Assembly: GCA_964426135.1 (NCBI GenBank) | Contig: CAYRPN010000059.1 | Location: 1-34,381, forward strand | DNA from: CAYRPN01 sp964426135 | GTDB taxonomy: Bacteria > Planctomycetota > Phycisphaerae > Phycisphaerales > Phycisphaeraceae | DNA length: 34,381 nucleotides | Direction: 5' to 3' | In this document: piece after piece, positions 8,529 to 17,060 of the stretch | Position numbering within the stretch: position 1 is the stretch's first letter | Layout of the letters: every line of letters starts with the position of its first letter | The notes under the pieces: generated by a model | Told to the model about the DNA's origin: nothing | The model's input: the letters and a program-made list of their open reading frames with translations, nothing else | Databases searched by the model: none | Program-made: the position numbers and the translations under genes

Positions 8529-8651
8529 GGTGCGTCAAGGCTCCCCCGGGGGCGGCGCGGACGCTCCATCGGTCAACGGGAGTCCAACCGGTGCGTCCGC
8601 GCGGACTTGACGCACCCTACGTCAAAACCGCGGACTTAATCTTGCACCGCT
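8529..8651. repeat. Palindromic element C2
   Basis: This copy of repeat C is more complete than 2799-2893. Outer arms GGTGCGTCAAG (8529-8539) and CTTGACGCACC (8607-8617) enclose GGCGCGGACGC and GCGTCCGCGC. The tail after TACGTCAAA is also shared with C1. It fills the space between convergent sulfatase and DUF1501 genes. Confidence 0.8.
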
Positions 8652-8674
8652 CCAAAACGCACGACAGCGCAGCC

Positions 8675-10147
8675 TCACGCCAGCACGCCCTTGACGACGT
8701 GGCCGGCGACATCGGTCAGGCGGTAGTCGCGGCCGGCGTGACGGTAGGTGAGCTTCTCGTGATCCATGCCCATCAGGTGCAGAATGGTGGCGTGGAAATC
8801 GTTGACGTGGACGGCATCGCGCACGGGCTTGATGCCGTACTCATCCGTCTCGCCATAGGTCACGCCGCCGCGCGATCCGCCGCCGGCGATCCAGGAACTG
8901 AACGCCCAGTTGTGATGCTCGCGGCCGGGCGCGGCGGCGGTGTTGTTGAAGGGCGTTCGTCCGAATTCGCTGGTCCAGACGACCAGCGTGTCATCGAGCA
9001 TGCCGCGGCGTTTTAAGTCTTTCAGCAGCGCGGCGATGGGCTTATCCACGTTCTTCGCCAGGCCGGCGTGCTCCATCATGTTGCCGTGCGAATCCCAGTT
9101 GCCGCTGGAGCCGGTGTCGATCAGTTCGATGAATCGCACGCCGCGCTCGGCGAGGCGGCGGGCGATGAGGCACTGGTACGCGAAGCCGCCGGTGGAGCCG
9201 CGGGGAAGGCCGTAGAGCGCGTGCGTTTCGTCAGTTTCCTTCGCCAGGTCAAACGCCTCGGGTACGGCGGTCTGCATGCCGAACGCCGTCTCGAACGTGC
9301 GCATGCGCGCTGCCAGTTCGCCATCGCCTTCGCGCGGCGTCAGGTGCTCTTCGTTGAACGCCTTGAGCGCGGCAAGTTCCATTTCCTGCAGCTTCGTCGC
9401 GCCCACGCGCCGCCTGATGTTGGCGATCGGCTCTCCCCCAGCCCCGCCCGGCACGACCAGCGTGCCCTGGTGGCTGCCCGGCAGAAAATCGCTGGCCCAC
9501 ACCTGCGTCCCCGCGTACGGCATCTTCGGCGCGATCACCATGAACGACGGCAGATTACGGTTCATCGTGCCCAGGCCGTAGCTCATCCACGCGCCGATCG
9601 AAGGACGCGCGAAGTTGAATGAGCCCGTGTGCATGCCCAGCGTCGCGTTGTAGTGGTTCGAGTGATCGCAGTGCATCGAGCGGATCAGCGCGATGTCATC
9701 CACGCAGCCGGCCACGTGGGGGAACATCGTGCTCGCCTCGGTGCCCGACTGCCCGTGCTTGTGAAACTCCCACTGCGGCTTCTTGAGGAACAGTTTCTCG
9801 TAACCGGGCCGGCCGCGGGTCTCGGGATGATCGAGCGTGACCGCTTTACCGTGGTCGGCGAAGAGGCGCGGCTTGTAGTCGAAGGTATCGACATGCGACA
9901 CGCCGCCGGACATGAAGAGGAAGATGACGCGCTTGGCGCGGGGCGTGAAGTGCGGATTCTTCGGCGCCAGCGGATCGGTTGCGTCGCCGCCCGGCAACGC
10001 CCGCGGATTCCCATCCGTGGGTTTGGCCGGCGCACTGCGCGGCGCAGCGTCAGCGAGCAACTGCGAAACGATCCCCGGCATCAGCATCGAGCCGGCGACG
10101 AAAGATCGCACGAATCCGCGGCGGGTTGGCGTGTTCCTGGTTTCCAT
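8675..10147 (-). CDS. DUF1501 family protein with Tat signal
   Basis: This 490-aa second DUF1501 protein has R9-R10-G-F-V Tat motif near the N-terminus, FLFMSGGVSHVDTFDYKP, the WTSEFGRTPFN segment and HNWAFSSWIAGGGSRGG near the C-terminus. I start it at the ATG at 10147 because the twin-arginine signal follows at once; a frame to 10330 would add 61 low-quality residues that overlap the DUF4058 gene. It is the last gene of a minus-strand cluster with the DUF1549/DUF1553 cytochrome, the pairing usual in planctomycetes and thought to form an exported unit that accompanies polysaccharide breakdown. Unusually, a DUF4058 gene separates the two. No clear Shine-Dalgarno sequence is seen. Confidence 0.92.
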   Translation of the reverse strand: METRNTPTRRGFVRSFVAGSMLMPGIVSQLLADAAPRSAPAKPTDGNPRALPGGDATDPLAPKNPHFTPRAKRVIFLFMSGGVSHVDTFDYKPRLFADHGKAVTLDHPETRGRPGYEKLFLKKPQWEFHKHGQSGTEASTMFPHVAGCVDDIALIRSMHCDHSNHYNATLGMHTGSFNFARPSIGAWMSYGLGTMNRNLPSFMVIAPKMPYAGTQVWASDFLPGSHQGTLVVPGGAGGEPIANIRRRVGATKLQEMELAALKAFNEEHLTPREGDGELAARMRTFETAFGMQTAVPEAFDLAKETDETHALYGLPRGSTGGFAYQCLIARRLAERGVRFIELIDTGSSGNWDSHGNMMEHAGLAKNVDKPIAALLKDLKRRGMLDDTLVVWTSEFGRTPFNNTAAAPGREHHNWAFSSWIAGGGSRGGVTYGETDEYGIKPVRDAVHVNDFHATILHLMGMDHEKLTYRHAGRDYRLTDVAGHVVKGVLA

Positions 10148-10209
10148 GATATTGCGAGAAAACAACCTGCGGCTGCAAGTTCGATCGCTGCCGCGCATGT
10201 GCGGAGCGA

Positions 10210-11004
10210 TCACTTCCTTCGTCCTTGCTCGCGGAGCAGTCGATCCATCCACGCGTGCTGATCGGCGCTCAATGCCGGCTGCGGGGCCTGTTGGTAGTCG
10301 ATGGCGCCGTACCGCCCGCGATGGTAACATTGCTCGATCAGTTGCTGAAGATTCAAGGTCACATCGCGGTCCGTCGGACGCAGCGGGATCGGAATCGTCG
10401 GCAACTTCTCCGTCAGCGCGATGCGATACACCTCCGCCTCGGACGGATTCGTCACCCGGCGAATGCAGGCCATGTAAGGCGTGCGCAGTTTGGGGTGGAT
10501 GCTGTCGAGCGGCACGGCAAGCGTGAATGAGCCGTCGCGAAGGAGATCGATCTCGACGAGATTCACCGCGCTCGCCAGATACTCCGCTTGCTTTCTGCGA
10601 TAAGCCGCGCGGCCTTCCGCCTTATTGGTCGGACTGAGCACCTCAATCGCGGTGACGACGCGGCCGCCGGCGGACAGGTCGAAGATTTCCACGTGCCGCT
10701 GCGGAAGCGGCTCCACCGACACGATCAACGGTTCCGCCAACGCCGTCGCCGCATGACCGATGCCGACACTCCCCTGCAATGGCCAAGGCGCTGTTCGTTC
10801 GGCGATCGTAACGTCGGGCGCGATGCCGCGTCCCTTGCCATCCTCCGTATCAACAAACACGCCTTCTTCCACTCGCGCGCTCAGGTCCGATGGAAGTTGC
10901 TCGTCGATCTGATCGCGCAGATACACCATCAGGCTGGTGTGCACATCGCGCCAGTGCTGCTCCAGGTATGGATCCATGCCGGGGAACGGACTCTTCATGC
11001 CCAT
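10210..11004 (-). CDS. DUF4058 family protein
   Basis: This 264-aa protein opens with KSPFPGMDPYLEQHWRDVH, the signature of DUF4058, and continues with VEVLSPTNKAEGR-like text (AIEVLSPTNKAEGRAAYRRK). That resembles the core of PD-(D/E)XK-like folds, although I cannot verify catalytic residues. No signal peptide or membrane segment is visible, so it is predicted cytosolic, in contrast to its exported neighbours. It begins 21 bp after the stop of the DUF1549/DUF1553 gene and ends 62 bp before the DUF1501 start, so cotranscription is likely. Two ATGs six bases apart (11004, 10998) are possible starts. DUF4058 is common in cyanobacteria and planctomycetes; function is unknown. Confidence 0.88.
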   Translation of the reverse strand: MGMKSPFPGMDPYLEQHWRDVHTSLMVYLRDQIDEQLPSDLSARVEEGVFVDTEDGKGRGIAPDVTIAERTAPWPLQGSVGIGHAATALAEPLIVSVEPLPQRHVEIFDLSAGGRVVTAIEVLSPTNKAEGRAAYRRKQAEYLASAVNLVEIDLLRDGSFTLAVPLDSIHPKLRTPYMACIRRVTNPSEAEVYRIALTEKLPTIPIPLRPTDRDVTLNLQQLIEQCYHRGRYGAIDYQQAPQPALSADQHAWMDRLLREQGRRK

Positions 11005-11025
11005 ATTGTTGCTCGCAAATGCGGG

Positions 11026-14000
11026 CTAGTCCACGTACACAAACTCATTGGCACTCATCAGCACGCGAACCAACGCCGCCCACGCGATCTTCGCTCGCTC
11101 GGCGGCGGGCTGCGTTGTCAGCTCACCCTGGTAATTCGTAAGCAGTTCCAAAGCCAGCGCGCGCTCGCGCGGCGAGGGTTGCCGCTGGTAAAGCAGTTGG
11201 TACGCGCGCTCCAGCCGCGCGGCCTCGTCCGCGATCGTCAGCAACTTCGTCGCCACGCTCATCGCGCGGGCATGCACGAACGGATCGTTCATGAAGTAGA
11301 GCGACTGCGTGGGCACCGTCGTCGCCTGGCGCTGACCGGTGCTGGCGTTGGCGTCGGCGCCGTCGAAGAGCGCCAGGAACGGGTGCCGGCGGCTGCGCTG
11401 CACCATCAGGTACACGCTGCGCTTGTTGTGGTCGTACACCGCGGCGAACGGATTGTGCTGCGTGAAGCCCCACGTGTTGTCCGGCGGAAACGGATGCTGC
11501 CCGCCCGGCTCACGATCCAGATCGCCGCTGACCGCCAGCATGCTGTCGCGAATCTCCTCCGCGCTGAGCCGGCGGCGAGGAAACGAAGGGCCAGGGGCCA
11601 AGGGCCGAGGGCCGAGGGATTTCGGATTTTGGATTTCGGATTTCGGATTTGCCTCGGTCGCTTGGTCGCTCGGTCCCTCGGCCCCCTTTCCTCCGGCCCC
11701 TTGGCCCTTGGCTCTCGGCCCTTGGCCCTTTTCTCCATCCTGTTGATACGCCTTCGAAAGCATGATCGCGCGGTGCATCGCCTTGATCGACCAGCCGCTG
11801 CGGACGAACTCGTGGGCGAGATATTCGAGGAGCTGCGGATCGATGGGCGGTTCGCCGCGGGAGCCGAAGTCGTTGGGCGTGCGCACGAGACCTGCACCGA
11901 AGTGGTTCAGCCAGATGCGGTTGACCATGACGCGGGCGGTGAGGCCTTGCGCACTGATGCGGTTAGCCCCCGGCTCCGCCGGGGGATTCTGCAATGCGGA
12001 GCCAACCGTTCCCGTGGCGTTCCCCCCGGCGGAGCCGGGGGCTAATGGCGCTGTCAAACTGTATGCCAACTGCAATCGTCCGCTGCCTGCGCCGACTGCC
12101 ACGGGCTGGGCTCCGAACAACTCCATGATCCGCCGCGGCACGGGATCGCCGGGCTTCTCGATGTCGCCGCGCTTCAAGAGTTTCGCATCGGCGATCACGC
12201 CTTCGGTGACGGCGTAGGCGAGGTCCGGCTTGGGCGCCTTGGCCGCCAGTTCGTCGCGTTTTCGTTTGGGCTCGGCCATCGCCGGGGCCGCGTCGCGCAG
12301 CGCGAGCAGTGCGCCGCCAAGTTCGGGGGCCGCGAACGCATCGATCGACCACGCGATGCCGTCGCCGCCGCCGGCATCGAGGTCCGCCGCCTTGCCGGTG
12401 AGGTTCACGACACCATCGATCGGACTGACCCACACGATCGCCACGCCCCCGCCGTTCGATGGATGCACGACGACGCTCTGGCCCGGCTGCGTGACGGTGA
12501 TGTACTTCACCGCCGTCGCTTTCGTGTAGACGCCGACGACGGGAAAGCCGTCGCCGCTGCCCGTCCACATGTGCAGCCCCGGCGTTGCGTTCGCGTCGGC
12601 GACGTACTTGTCGAGGAACGACGCCTCGCCGCGCAGATCGAGCATGCACCACACGCCGGCGTTGCCGTGACTGTCGCGATGTGCGTTGCCTTTGCCTGCC
12701 TCGTGCAGATCGGCGAGCAGGTCGGCGGTGAGATTCCACTTGCGCTTGGCGCCGTCGGCCTCGCTGATTTCAAACTCGACCAGCGTGCTGTCCGCGCCGT
12801 GGTTGCCGCGCGGGTGGACCGCGATCTGAATCGCGCTGCCCTTCTTCACCGCAACCTTGCTCAGCGCGTCCGGCGCGGTCTGGTTCGCAAGGAAATCCTG
12901 CCGGCCGCCGTTGTCGAATGTGCCTTTCGCCAGCATCGTCTGGCTCTTCTTCGCGGTCTCCTTCAGGTTCTTCTGCACCGCCGCCATGGCCAGCGTCGCC
13001 TTTTGGACTTCCGCCTCCGCCGCGGCCAGCGCCGCCTGGTGCGGTTTGACGTGCTGCTCCATCGCCTTGGGCGGCAGCAGCGGCATCATGTCGCGCGGGC
13101 GCTGCGTGTGTTCGCAGCCGGGGAACGGAAAGCGCGTGCTCTCGAAGATGCCGTAAAGCGAGTAGAAATCCTGCATCGACACGGGGTCGTACTTGTGATC
13201 GTGGCAGCGGGCACAGCCGATCGCCAGGCCCAGCACGGACTTGCCCAGCGTGTCGACCGTGTCTTCCAGCGTCAGGTGATGATCCTTGTCGATGCGAAAG
13301 CCGAAGCGGCGGGCGATCGCGACATAGCCCGTCGCGGTGACCAGCTCGGCATATCGCTTCGGGTCGGCGTCGGCGGGAAGCTGCGATGCGAGAATGTCCC
13401 CGGCGATCTGCTCGTGCAGGAACTGGTCGTAAGGCTTGTCCTGGTTGAAGGCATCGATCACATAATTGCGATACCGCCAGGCGTGCGGCACGGGGTAGTC
13501 CGCCGTTTCACCGGCGGTGTCCGCGTAGCGCACGACATCGAGCCAGTGCCGGCCCCACCGCTCGCCGTAGTGCGGCGATGCGAGCAGGCGGTCGATCAGA
13601 AGGGTGTAGGGTGAGGGGACGGGCGATTTCGGATTTGGGATTTCGGATTTCGGATTTGCAATCCCTTCGCGCGCCGGTGCCACGGCGTCGTTTCCCAAAT
13701 CCGAAATCCGAAATCCGACATCCGAAATCCCCTGGCCCTCACACGCTTTCACAAACGCTTCCACTTCCTCCGGCGTCGGCGGCAGGCCGATCAGGTCAAA
13801 TGTCGCGCGGCGAATCAGCGTGCGAGGATCCGCCGGCGGCGCGGGACGGAGATTGCTCTCCTCCAGCTTCGCGAGAATGAAGTGATCGATGTCGCGCGCC
13901 ATCGACAGCGCGCGTGCTCGCGCCGACTGCGCCGCGGCCCCCTCTCCCTCACCGGGGGACGGGAGAGGGCTGGGGTGAGGGCCGGTCTTCACTGTGCCTG

Positions 14001-14541
14001 CATTCGTGGTTGTGCCCGCGCCGCTCCCAACGCCAGCATCCGCCGGCCAAGCCGTGTCTTTCACCGCCGGCCGCGCCACCGCTTTCAGCGGCTGAAACGA
14101 CCAGAACTTTCTCGCCTGCTCCAGATCGAGCCGACCCGTGCCTCCACCAGCAACCTTTTCATCGCCGCCCGGCGCGCCCATCGCCACCCACTTCTCCAAG
14201 TCCGCGATCGCCTCGGCGGGCAGCTTCTGCTTCGGCGGCATCTGCGTGTCTTTGTCGGCGTAGCGCACCGCCTGAATCAACAGACTGTCGTCCGGCTTGC
14301 CAGGTTTGATCGCGGGACCGGACACGCCGCCCTTGTTCCAGCCGGCGCGGTGATCGAGGCGCAGTTCACCCTTGATTTTCTTCGCCTGCCCCGAGTGGCA
14401 CTCGTAGCAGTGTGCCGCGAGCACAGGCCTGATGCGCTTCTCAAAGAACTCCACTCCAGCCGGATCGATCCCCTGCGCCAAGGCGCTGTGCGACGCCGAC
14501 AGGATCACGATGGAAATGAGGAAATGGCGAGTCATTGGCAT
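11026..14541 (-). CDS. PSCyt1/DUF1549/DUF1553 surface cytochrome
   Basis: This large exported planctomycete protein runs about 1171 aa from the ATG at 14541, where a signal peptide (TRHFLISIVILSASHSALA) follows. Domain order is: PSCyt1 with heme motif C45-Y-E-C48-H49; DUF1549 with SPHYGERWGRHWLDVVRYAD and C443-A-R-C446-H447; a central beta-rich region (about 600-770); then DUF1553 with LTARVMVNRIWLNHFGAGL, RRLSAEEIRDSML and TQSLYFMND. Such proteins are usually encoded beside DUF1501, as here. Four segments do not belong to the family and match palindromic repeats read in frame: about residues 186-203, 268-310, 829-865 and 933-988. One of them interrupts the normally conserved segment just before LTARVMVNR. 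The frame is nevertheless intact, so the protein may still fold, with extruded loops. Confidence 0.92.
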   Translation of the reverse strand: MPMTRHFLISIVILSASHSALAQGIDPAGVEFFEKRIRPVLAAHCYECHSGQAKKIKGELRLDHRAGWNKGGVSGPAIKPGKPDDSLLIQAVRYADKDTQMPPKQKLPAEAIADLEKWVAMGAPGGDEKVAGGGTGRLDLEQARKFWSFQPLKAVARPAVKDTAWPADAGVGSGAGTTTNAGTVKTGPHPSPLPSPGEGEGAAAQSARARALSMARDIDHFILAKLEESNLRPAPPADPRTLIRRATFDLIGLPPTPEEVEAFVKACEGQGISDVGFRISDLGNDAVAPAREGIANPKSEIPNPKSPVPSPYTLLIDRLLASPHYGERWGRHWLDVVRYADTAGETADYPVPHAWRYRNYVIDAFNQDKPYDQFLHEQIAGDILASQLPADADPKRYAELVTATGYVAIARRFGFRIDKDHHLTLEDTVDTLGKSVLGLAIGCARCHDHKYDPVSMQDFYSLYGIFESTRFPFPGCEHTQRPRDMMPLLPPKAMEQHVKPHQAALAAAEAEVQKATLAMAAVQKNLKETAKKSQTMLAKGTFDNGGRQDFLANQTAPDALSKVAVKKGSAIQIAVHPRGNHGADSTLVEFEISEADGAKRKWNLTADLLADLHEAGKGNAHRDSHGNAGVWCMLDLRGEASFLDKYVADANATPGLHMWTGSGDGFPVVGVYTKATAVKYITVTQPGQSVVVHPSNGGGVAIVWVSPIDGVVNLTGKAADLDAGGGDGIAWSIDAFAAPELGGALLALRDAAPAMAEPKRKRDELAAKAPKPDLAYAVTEGVIADAKLLKRGDIEKPGDPVPRRIMELFGAQPVAVGAGSGRLQLAYSLTAPLAPGSAGGNATGTVGSALQNPPAEPGANRISAQGLTARVMVNRIWLNHFGAGLVRTPNDFGSRGEPPIDPQLLEYLAHEFVRSGWSIKAMHRAIMLSKAYQQDGEKGQGPRAKGQGAGGKGAEGPSDQATEANPKSEIQNPKSLGPRPLAPGPSFPRRRLSAEEIRDSMLAVSGDLDREPGGQHPFPPDNTWGFTQHNPFAAVYDHNKRSVYLMVQRSRRHPFLALFDGADANASTGQRQATTVPTQSLYFMNDPFVHARAMSVATKLLTIADEAARLERAYQLLYQRQPSPRERALALELLTNYQGELTTQPAAERAKIAWAALVRVLMSANEFVYVD
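11585..11731. repeat. Palindromic insert G2 in the DUF1553 region
   Basis: Arms of GGGCCAAGGGCCGAGGG type (11585-11618) and an inverted set (11675-11731) flank ATTTCGGATTTTGGATTTCG. Read on the minus strand they give KGQGPRAKGQG, NPKSEIQNPKS and LGPRPLAPGPS. The insert lies between YQQ and RRRLSAEEIRDSML, a place where the family normally has a short loop. Confidence 0.85.
11961..12047. repeat. Family F inverted pair in the DUF1553 region
   Basis: TTAGCCCCCGGCTCCGCCGG at 11963 and its near-perfect reverse complement ending GGGGGCTAA at 12045 flank a short unique loop. The minus-strand reading is LAPGSAGG to PPAEPGANR, interrupting the normally conserved segment before LTARVMVNRIW. A half copy lies at 1501-1530. 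Confidence 0.88.
13624..13731. repeat. Family G palindrome in the DUF1549 region
   Basis: Alternating ATTTCGGATTT/GGGATTTCGGATT units at 13624-13658 face inverted AAATCCGAAATCCG units at 13694-13731. The minus strand reads ISDVGFRISDLG and NPKSEIPNPKSP, inserted just before YTLLIDRLLASPHYGERW. Confidence 0.88.
13938..13981. repeat. Family E half-element in the PSCyt1-DUF1549 linker
   Basis: CCCCCTCTCCCTCACCGGGG then GACGGGAGAGGGCTGGGGTG is a single copy of the hairpin found in pairs at 4977-5097, 21031-21227 and 26607-26803. It is translated as PHPSPLPSPGEGEGA in the linker between domains. Confidence 0.85.
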
Positions 14542-14666
14542 CACGAAAATCTGCCTGAGAATGAACAACCTTCGGCCGGCAACTCCACGCGCCGCGTCGG
14601 CAACGCGATGGCTCCGCAGCCACGATGTCATGATATCGTCGACGAGGTGAATCCCAATCTTGGCAA

Positions 14667-16007
14667 TCAACGATTTCCGCGATCACTGTCCGTCACGCCG
14701 AAGCGGATGGCGTTCTTGCCTTCGCGCTTCGCCTGCATCGCCATGGCATCGGCGCGGGCGACGAGTTCAGCCGGCGTCTGGCCATCGCGCGGATAGGTCG
14801 CCAGTCCGCCCGATACCGTCAGGCTGCCCACCGCCTGCGCGCCCAGCTTCGCGAACCGGTGCGTGGACAGCGCCCGGCGAAAGCGATCCGTGATCTTCAG
14901 CAGGTCCGATGGATGCTGGCTGTTGGCGCGGCGCGGCGAATCGTGATCGAAGAACACCACCGCGAACTCGTCCCCGCCGATCCGTGCGACCACGTCCGGC
15001 TCGCGCACCACCGCGCGCATCAGTTGCACCGTCTGCCGCAGAATCTCATCGCCCGCCTCGTGGCCATAGCGGTCGTTGTAACGCTTGAAGTCGTCGATAT
15101 CGAAGAGCAGCACCGTGACCGACTTGCTCTCGCGCTGCGCCTGCCGAAGCACCGCGTGCAGATAGCGATGGAAATAGCGGCGATTCCATGCGCCGGTCAA
15201 CTCATCGCGCATCGCCATGAACCAGAGATCACGCTGCTGCTGGTGCAGCGCCAGCACCTGCGTCAGCCAGTTCGCCCAGGGCGCAAGCTGCGCCGGCGAA
15301 ACGGAGGCAGGCGCGCTCAGGACGCCGAACGATTGCCCCAGCCGGGCGAGCGCGAGATGGGTGTTGCCGGGCGGCGCGGCCGCTTCGTCAGCGAACCATT
15401 GCGACTGACCAAGACCGGCCTGCTGACGAATCAACGTCAGCGCCGCCTCGCGCGGCTGGCCGTGCGGATGCAGGAGTTGCTCGAGCACTTCCAGTGGCGG
15501 AAGTCGATGCAGGACTTCGTCACTGGCCGGCCCTCCATCCCCCGCGCCCTCCTGCGGAAAAGAGGACTGGGGCGAGGGTGCGCCTTGTTCCAGTTCATCA
15601 TCGCGCTGCGATCGTGCGTCTGCCGCCACCAGCTCTGCCCACGTCGCAGCCGACACCGGTTCATTCACGCAGGTGAATCCCGCCTGTTTCGCAGCCTCGG
15701 CGCAGGCCGGCGACGTCGGCGCGGCGCCGGCGGATTCTTCCTCCGCCACCGCAATCAGGCGCAGGCCCGGCGCGATCTGGTGCAGTGCCTCGGCAATCGC
15801 CGGCGCCTGGCCGTTGAGCTTCACCATCGGCGCCACGAGAACTCCGGGCGGCGACGCGACCGGCCGCGATGCCTCGCCCAGCGCCATCAGCACACCGTCG
15901 ACCGTGGTGGCGCGGGCAGCCACGCTCGCCTGCTGCAGCGCGGCGGAAACGCGTCGCGGCAGACCGCGGCCGTCGTCAATAATCAGGACTTCAATCGCCC
16001 TCGACAT
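14667..16007 (-). CDS. GGDEF diguanylate cyclase with receiver-like N-terminus
   Basis: This 446-aa protein should make cyclic di-GMP from two GTP. The GGDEF domain occupies about residues 265-440, with DELTGAWNRRYF, FDIDDFKRYNDRYGHEAGD and an intact G344-G-D-E-F348 active site. An inhibitory I-site, R335-E-P-D338, lies exactly five residues before GGDEF, so product feedback control is expected. The N-terminus (IEVLIIDDGRGLPRRVSAAL) resembles a receiver domain, but I see no clear phosphoacceptor Asp context, so it may be degenerate. No membrane segment is seen. The Shine-Dalgarno GAGGA (16014-16018) overlaps the stop codon of the upstream gene, nine bases away, which indicates translational coupling. 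Confidence 0.92.
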   Translation of the reverse strand: MSRAIEVLIIDDGRGLPRRVSAALQQASVAARATTVDGVLMALGEASRPVASPPGVLVAPMVKLNGQAPAIAEALHQIAPGLRLIAVAEEESAGAAPTSPACAEAAKQAGFTCVNEPVSAATWAELVAADARSQRDDELEQGAPSPQSSFPQEGAGDGGPASDEVLHRLPPLEVLEQLLHPHGQPREAALTLIRQQAGLGQSQWFADEAAAPPGNTHLALARLGQSFGVLSAPASVSPAQLAPWANWLTQVLALHQQQRDLWFMAMRDELTGAWNRRYFHRYLHAVLRQAQRESKSVTVLLFDIDDFKRYNDRYGHEAGDEILRQTVQLMRAVVREPDVVARIGGDEFAVVFFDHDSPRRANSQHPSDLLKITDRFRRALSTHRFAKLGAQAVGSLTVSGGLATYPRDGQTPAELVARADAMAMQAKREGKNAIRFGVTDSDRGNR

Positions 16008-16016
16008 GGCTTTTCC

Positions 16017-16562
16017 TCAACCTTCCCGGATCGGGCCCATCAGCATGGCCAGCTCTTCGTCGGTGAGCAGGTCCTCCGGCGCCATCAGCGGCCGGCGCGG
16101 CGAAGCGATCGCCGCGGGGCTGGTCCAGGAGGATGCGGGAGCAGGTTCGGGTTTCGCCGAAGTCCTGCCGCCGACCGCGGCGGACGCACCGGCGTCCGGC
16201 ACTGAATCGTCGGTGGTCGTGTGCGCATGGCTCGATTCCACCGTGGTCGGCGAGACCGACGCGCCCACCAGCGGCAGGCCCGCCGCATCCACGCAGGCGA
16301 CGAGCGGAAAATACCGCGCCGCCGCCGCGAGCAACTCGCCCAGTCCCGACGTTTTCGCCGGCCAGGGCACGATCAACTGCTGCGCTCCGCGATGCAACTC
16401 CATCATGGCCGCCACGGCATCGCGCACCACCGCCACGCGGGCCGCATTCTGTGCCGCGGCCGAAACCGCCGCACGAAACTCCGCGCCGTCGCAAACCGAC
16501 GGACACAGCACCACCACCTGGCGGCTGTCGGCGGAATCAGATTGGAGGGTCGTGGCAGGCAA
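16017..16562 (-). CDS. Hypothetical partner of diguanylate cyclase
   Basis: I do not recognise this 181-aa protein. Residues 14-95 form an alternating beta/alpha pattern (VVVLCPSVCDGAEF; VAVVRDAVAAMMEL; QQLIVPWP; FPLVACVDAAGLPLVG) that could be a receiver-like or small Rossmann-like fold. Residues 100-155 are a low-complexity Ala/Ser/Thr/Pro linker. The C-terminus is an acidic helix, EDLLTDEELAMLMGPIREG, which looks like a short docking motif. The stop codon lies inside the Shine-Dalgarno of the GGDEF gene nine bases downstream, so the two are coupled and probably act in one signalling route. The start at 16562 has only weak ribosome-binding support. Confidence 0.7.
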   Translation of the reverse strand: MPATTLQSDSADSRQVVVLCPSVCDGAEFRAAVSAAAQNAARVAVVRDAVAAMMELHRGAQQLIVPWPAKTSGLGELLAAAARYFPLVACVDAAGLPLVGASVSPTTVESSHAHTTTDDSVPDAGASAAVGGRTSAKPEPAPASSWTSPAAIASPRRPLMAPEDLLTDEELAMLMGPIREG

Positions 16563-16618
16563 AATCTTCTCGCTGACGCACCATTGTAGAAGGTTGGGTG
16601 CGGGATGGAAGCGGAGCT

Positions 16619-16723
16619 TTAGCCGTTAGCCGTTGGCCGTTAGCCGTTAGCCGTCAGCCGTTAGCCGTCAGCCGTCAGCCATTAGCCATTAGCCGTTAGC
16701 CATTAGCCGTCAGCCGTCAGCCT
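16619..16723. repeat. Heptamer tandem repeat
   Basis: About fifteen consecutive 7-bp units, mainly TTAGCCG, TCAGCCG and TTAGCCA, lie upstream of the coupled GGDEF pair. There is no continuing reading frame through them. Unit number may vary between strains through slippage. Confidence 0.9.
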
Positions 16724-16728
16724 CCACG

Positions 16729-16751
16729 GTTTAGCGACGGGGCTTGCCCCG
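16729..16751. repeat. Hairpin repeat I, copy 1
   Basis: GTTTAGCGACGGGGCTTGCC then CCG is identical to 27756-27778. GGGGC and GCCCC can pair across TT. Confidence 0.8.
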
Positions 16752-16795
16752 CTCTTCTTGGCGTCGTTGCGGTTCATGCGAATTGCAACCGCCCC

Positions 16796-17029
16796 GCGAG
16801 AATTGAAAAGCCCCGCTCACCATCCAGGGTTTTTCAGTTCTCCATTTCCAGATAGGTACTGGATCAGCGGTTTGAACACAAAGGACACAAAGCCACGAAG
16901 GACACAAAGAGTTTCTCAGAGAATCAAGCCCTTTCATCTTCCACTTCGTGACCTTCGTGCCTTTGTGTTCTTTGTGATTCCTGGGAACAACCATTGGTCT
17001 GCGAGAATTGAAAAGCCCCGCTCACCATC
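16796..17029. repeat. Direct repeat J flanking palindrome K
   Basis: A 29-bp sequence starting GCGAGAATTGAAAAGCCCCG is present exactly at 16796-16824 and 17001-17029, 205 bp apart. Between them, 16875-16977 is an imperfect palindrome of AACACAAAGGACACAAAG type against CTTTGTGTTCTTTGTG. GGTTTTTCAGTTCTC at 16828 is also an inverted partner of the repeat start. The whole 16563-17112 gap is thus repeats H to K plus a short leader for the next gene. Confidence 0.82.
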
Positions 17030-17060
17030 AATGAGGATGGCCAAGACGGTTCGTCTTCGT

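Noticed and set aside
16619..16723. Possible CRISPR or iteron origin
   Set aside because: Seven-base units without spacers, no replication initiator gene and no DnaA boxes; treated as a simple tandem repeat.
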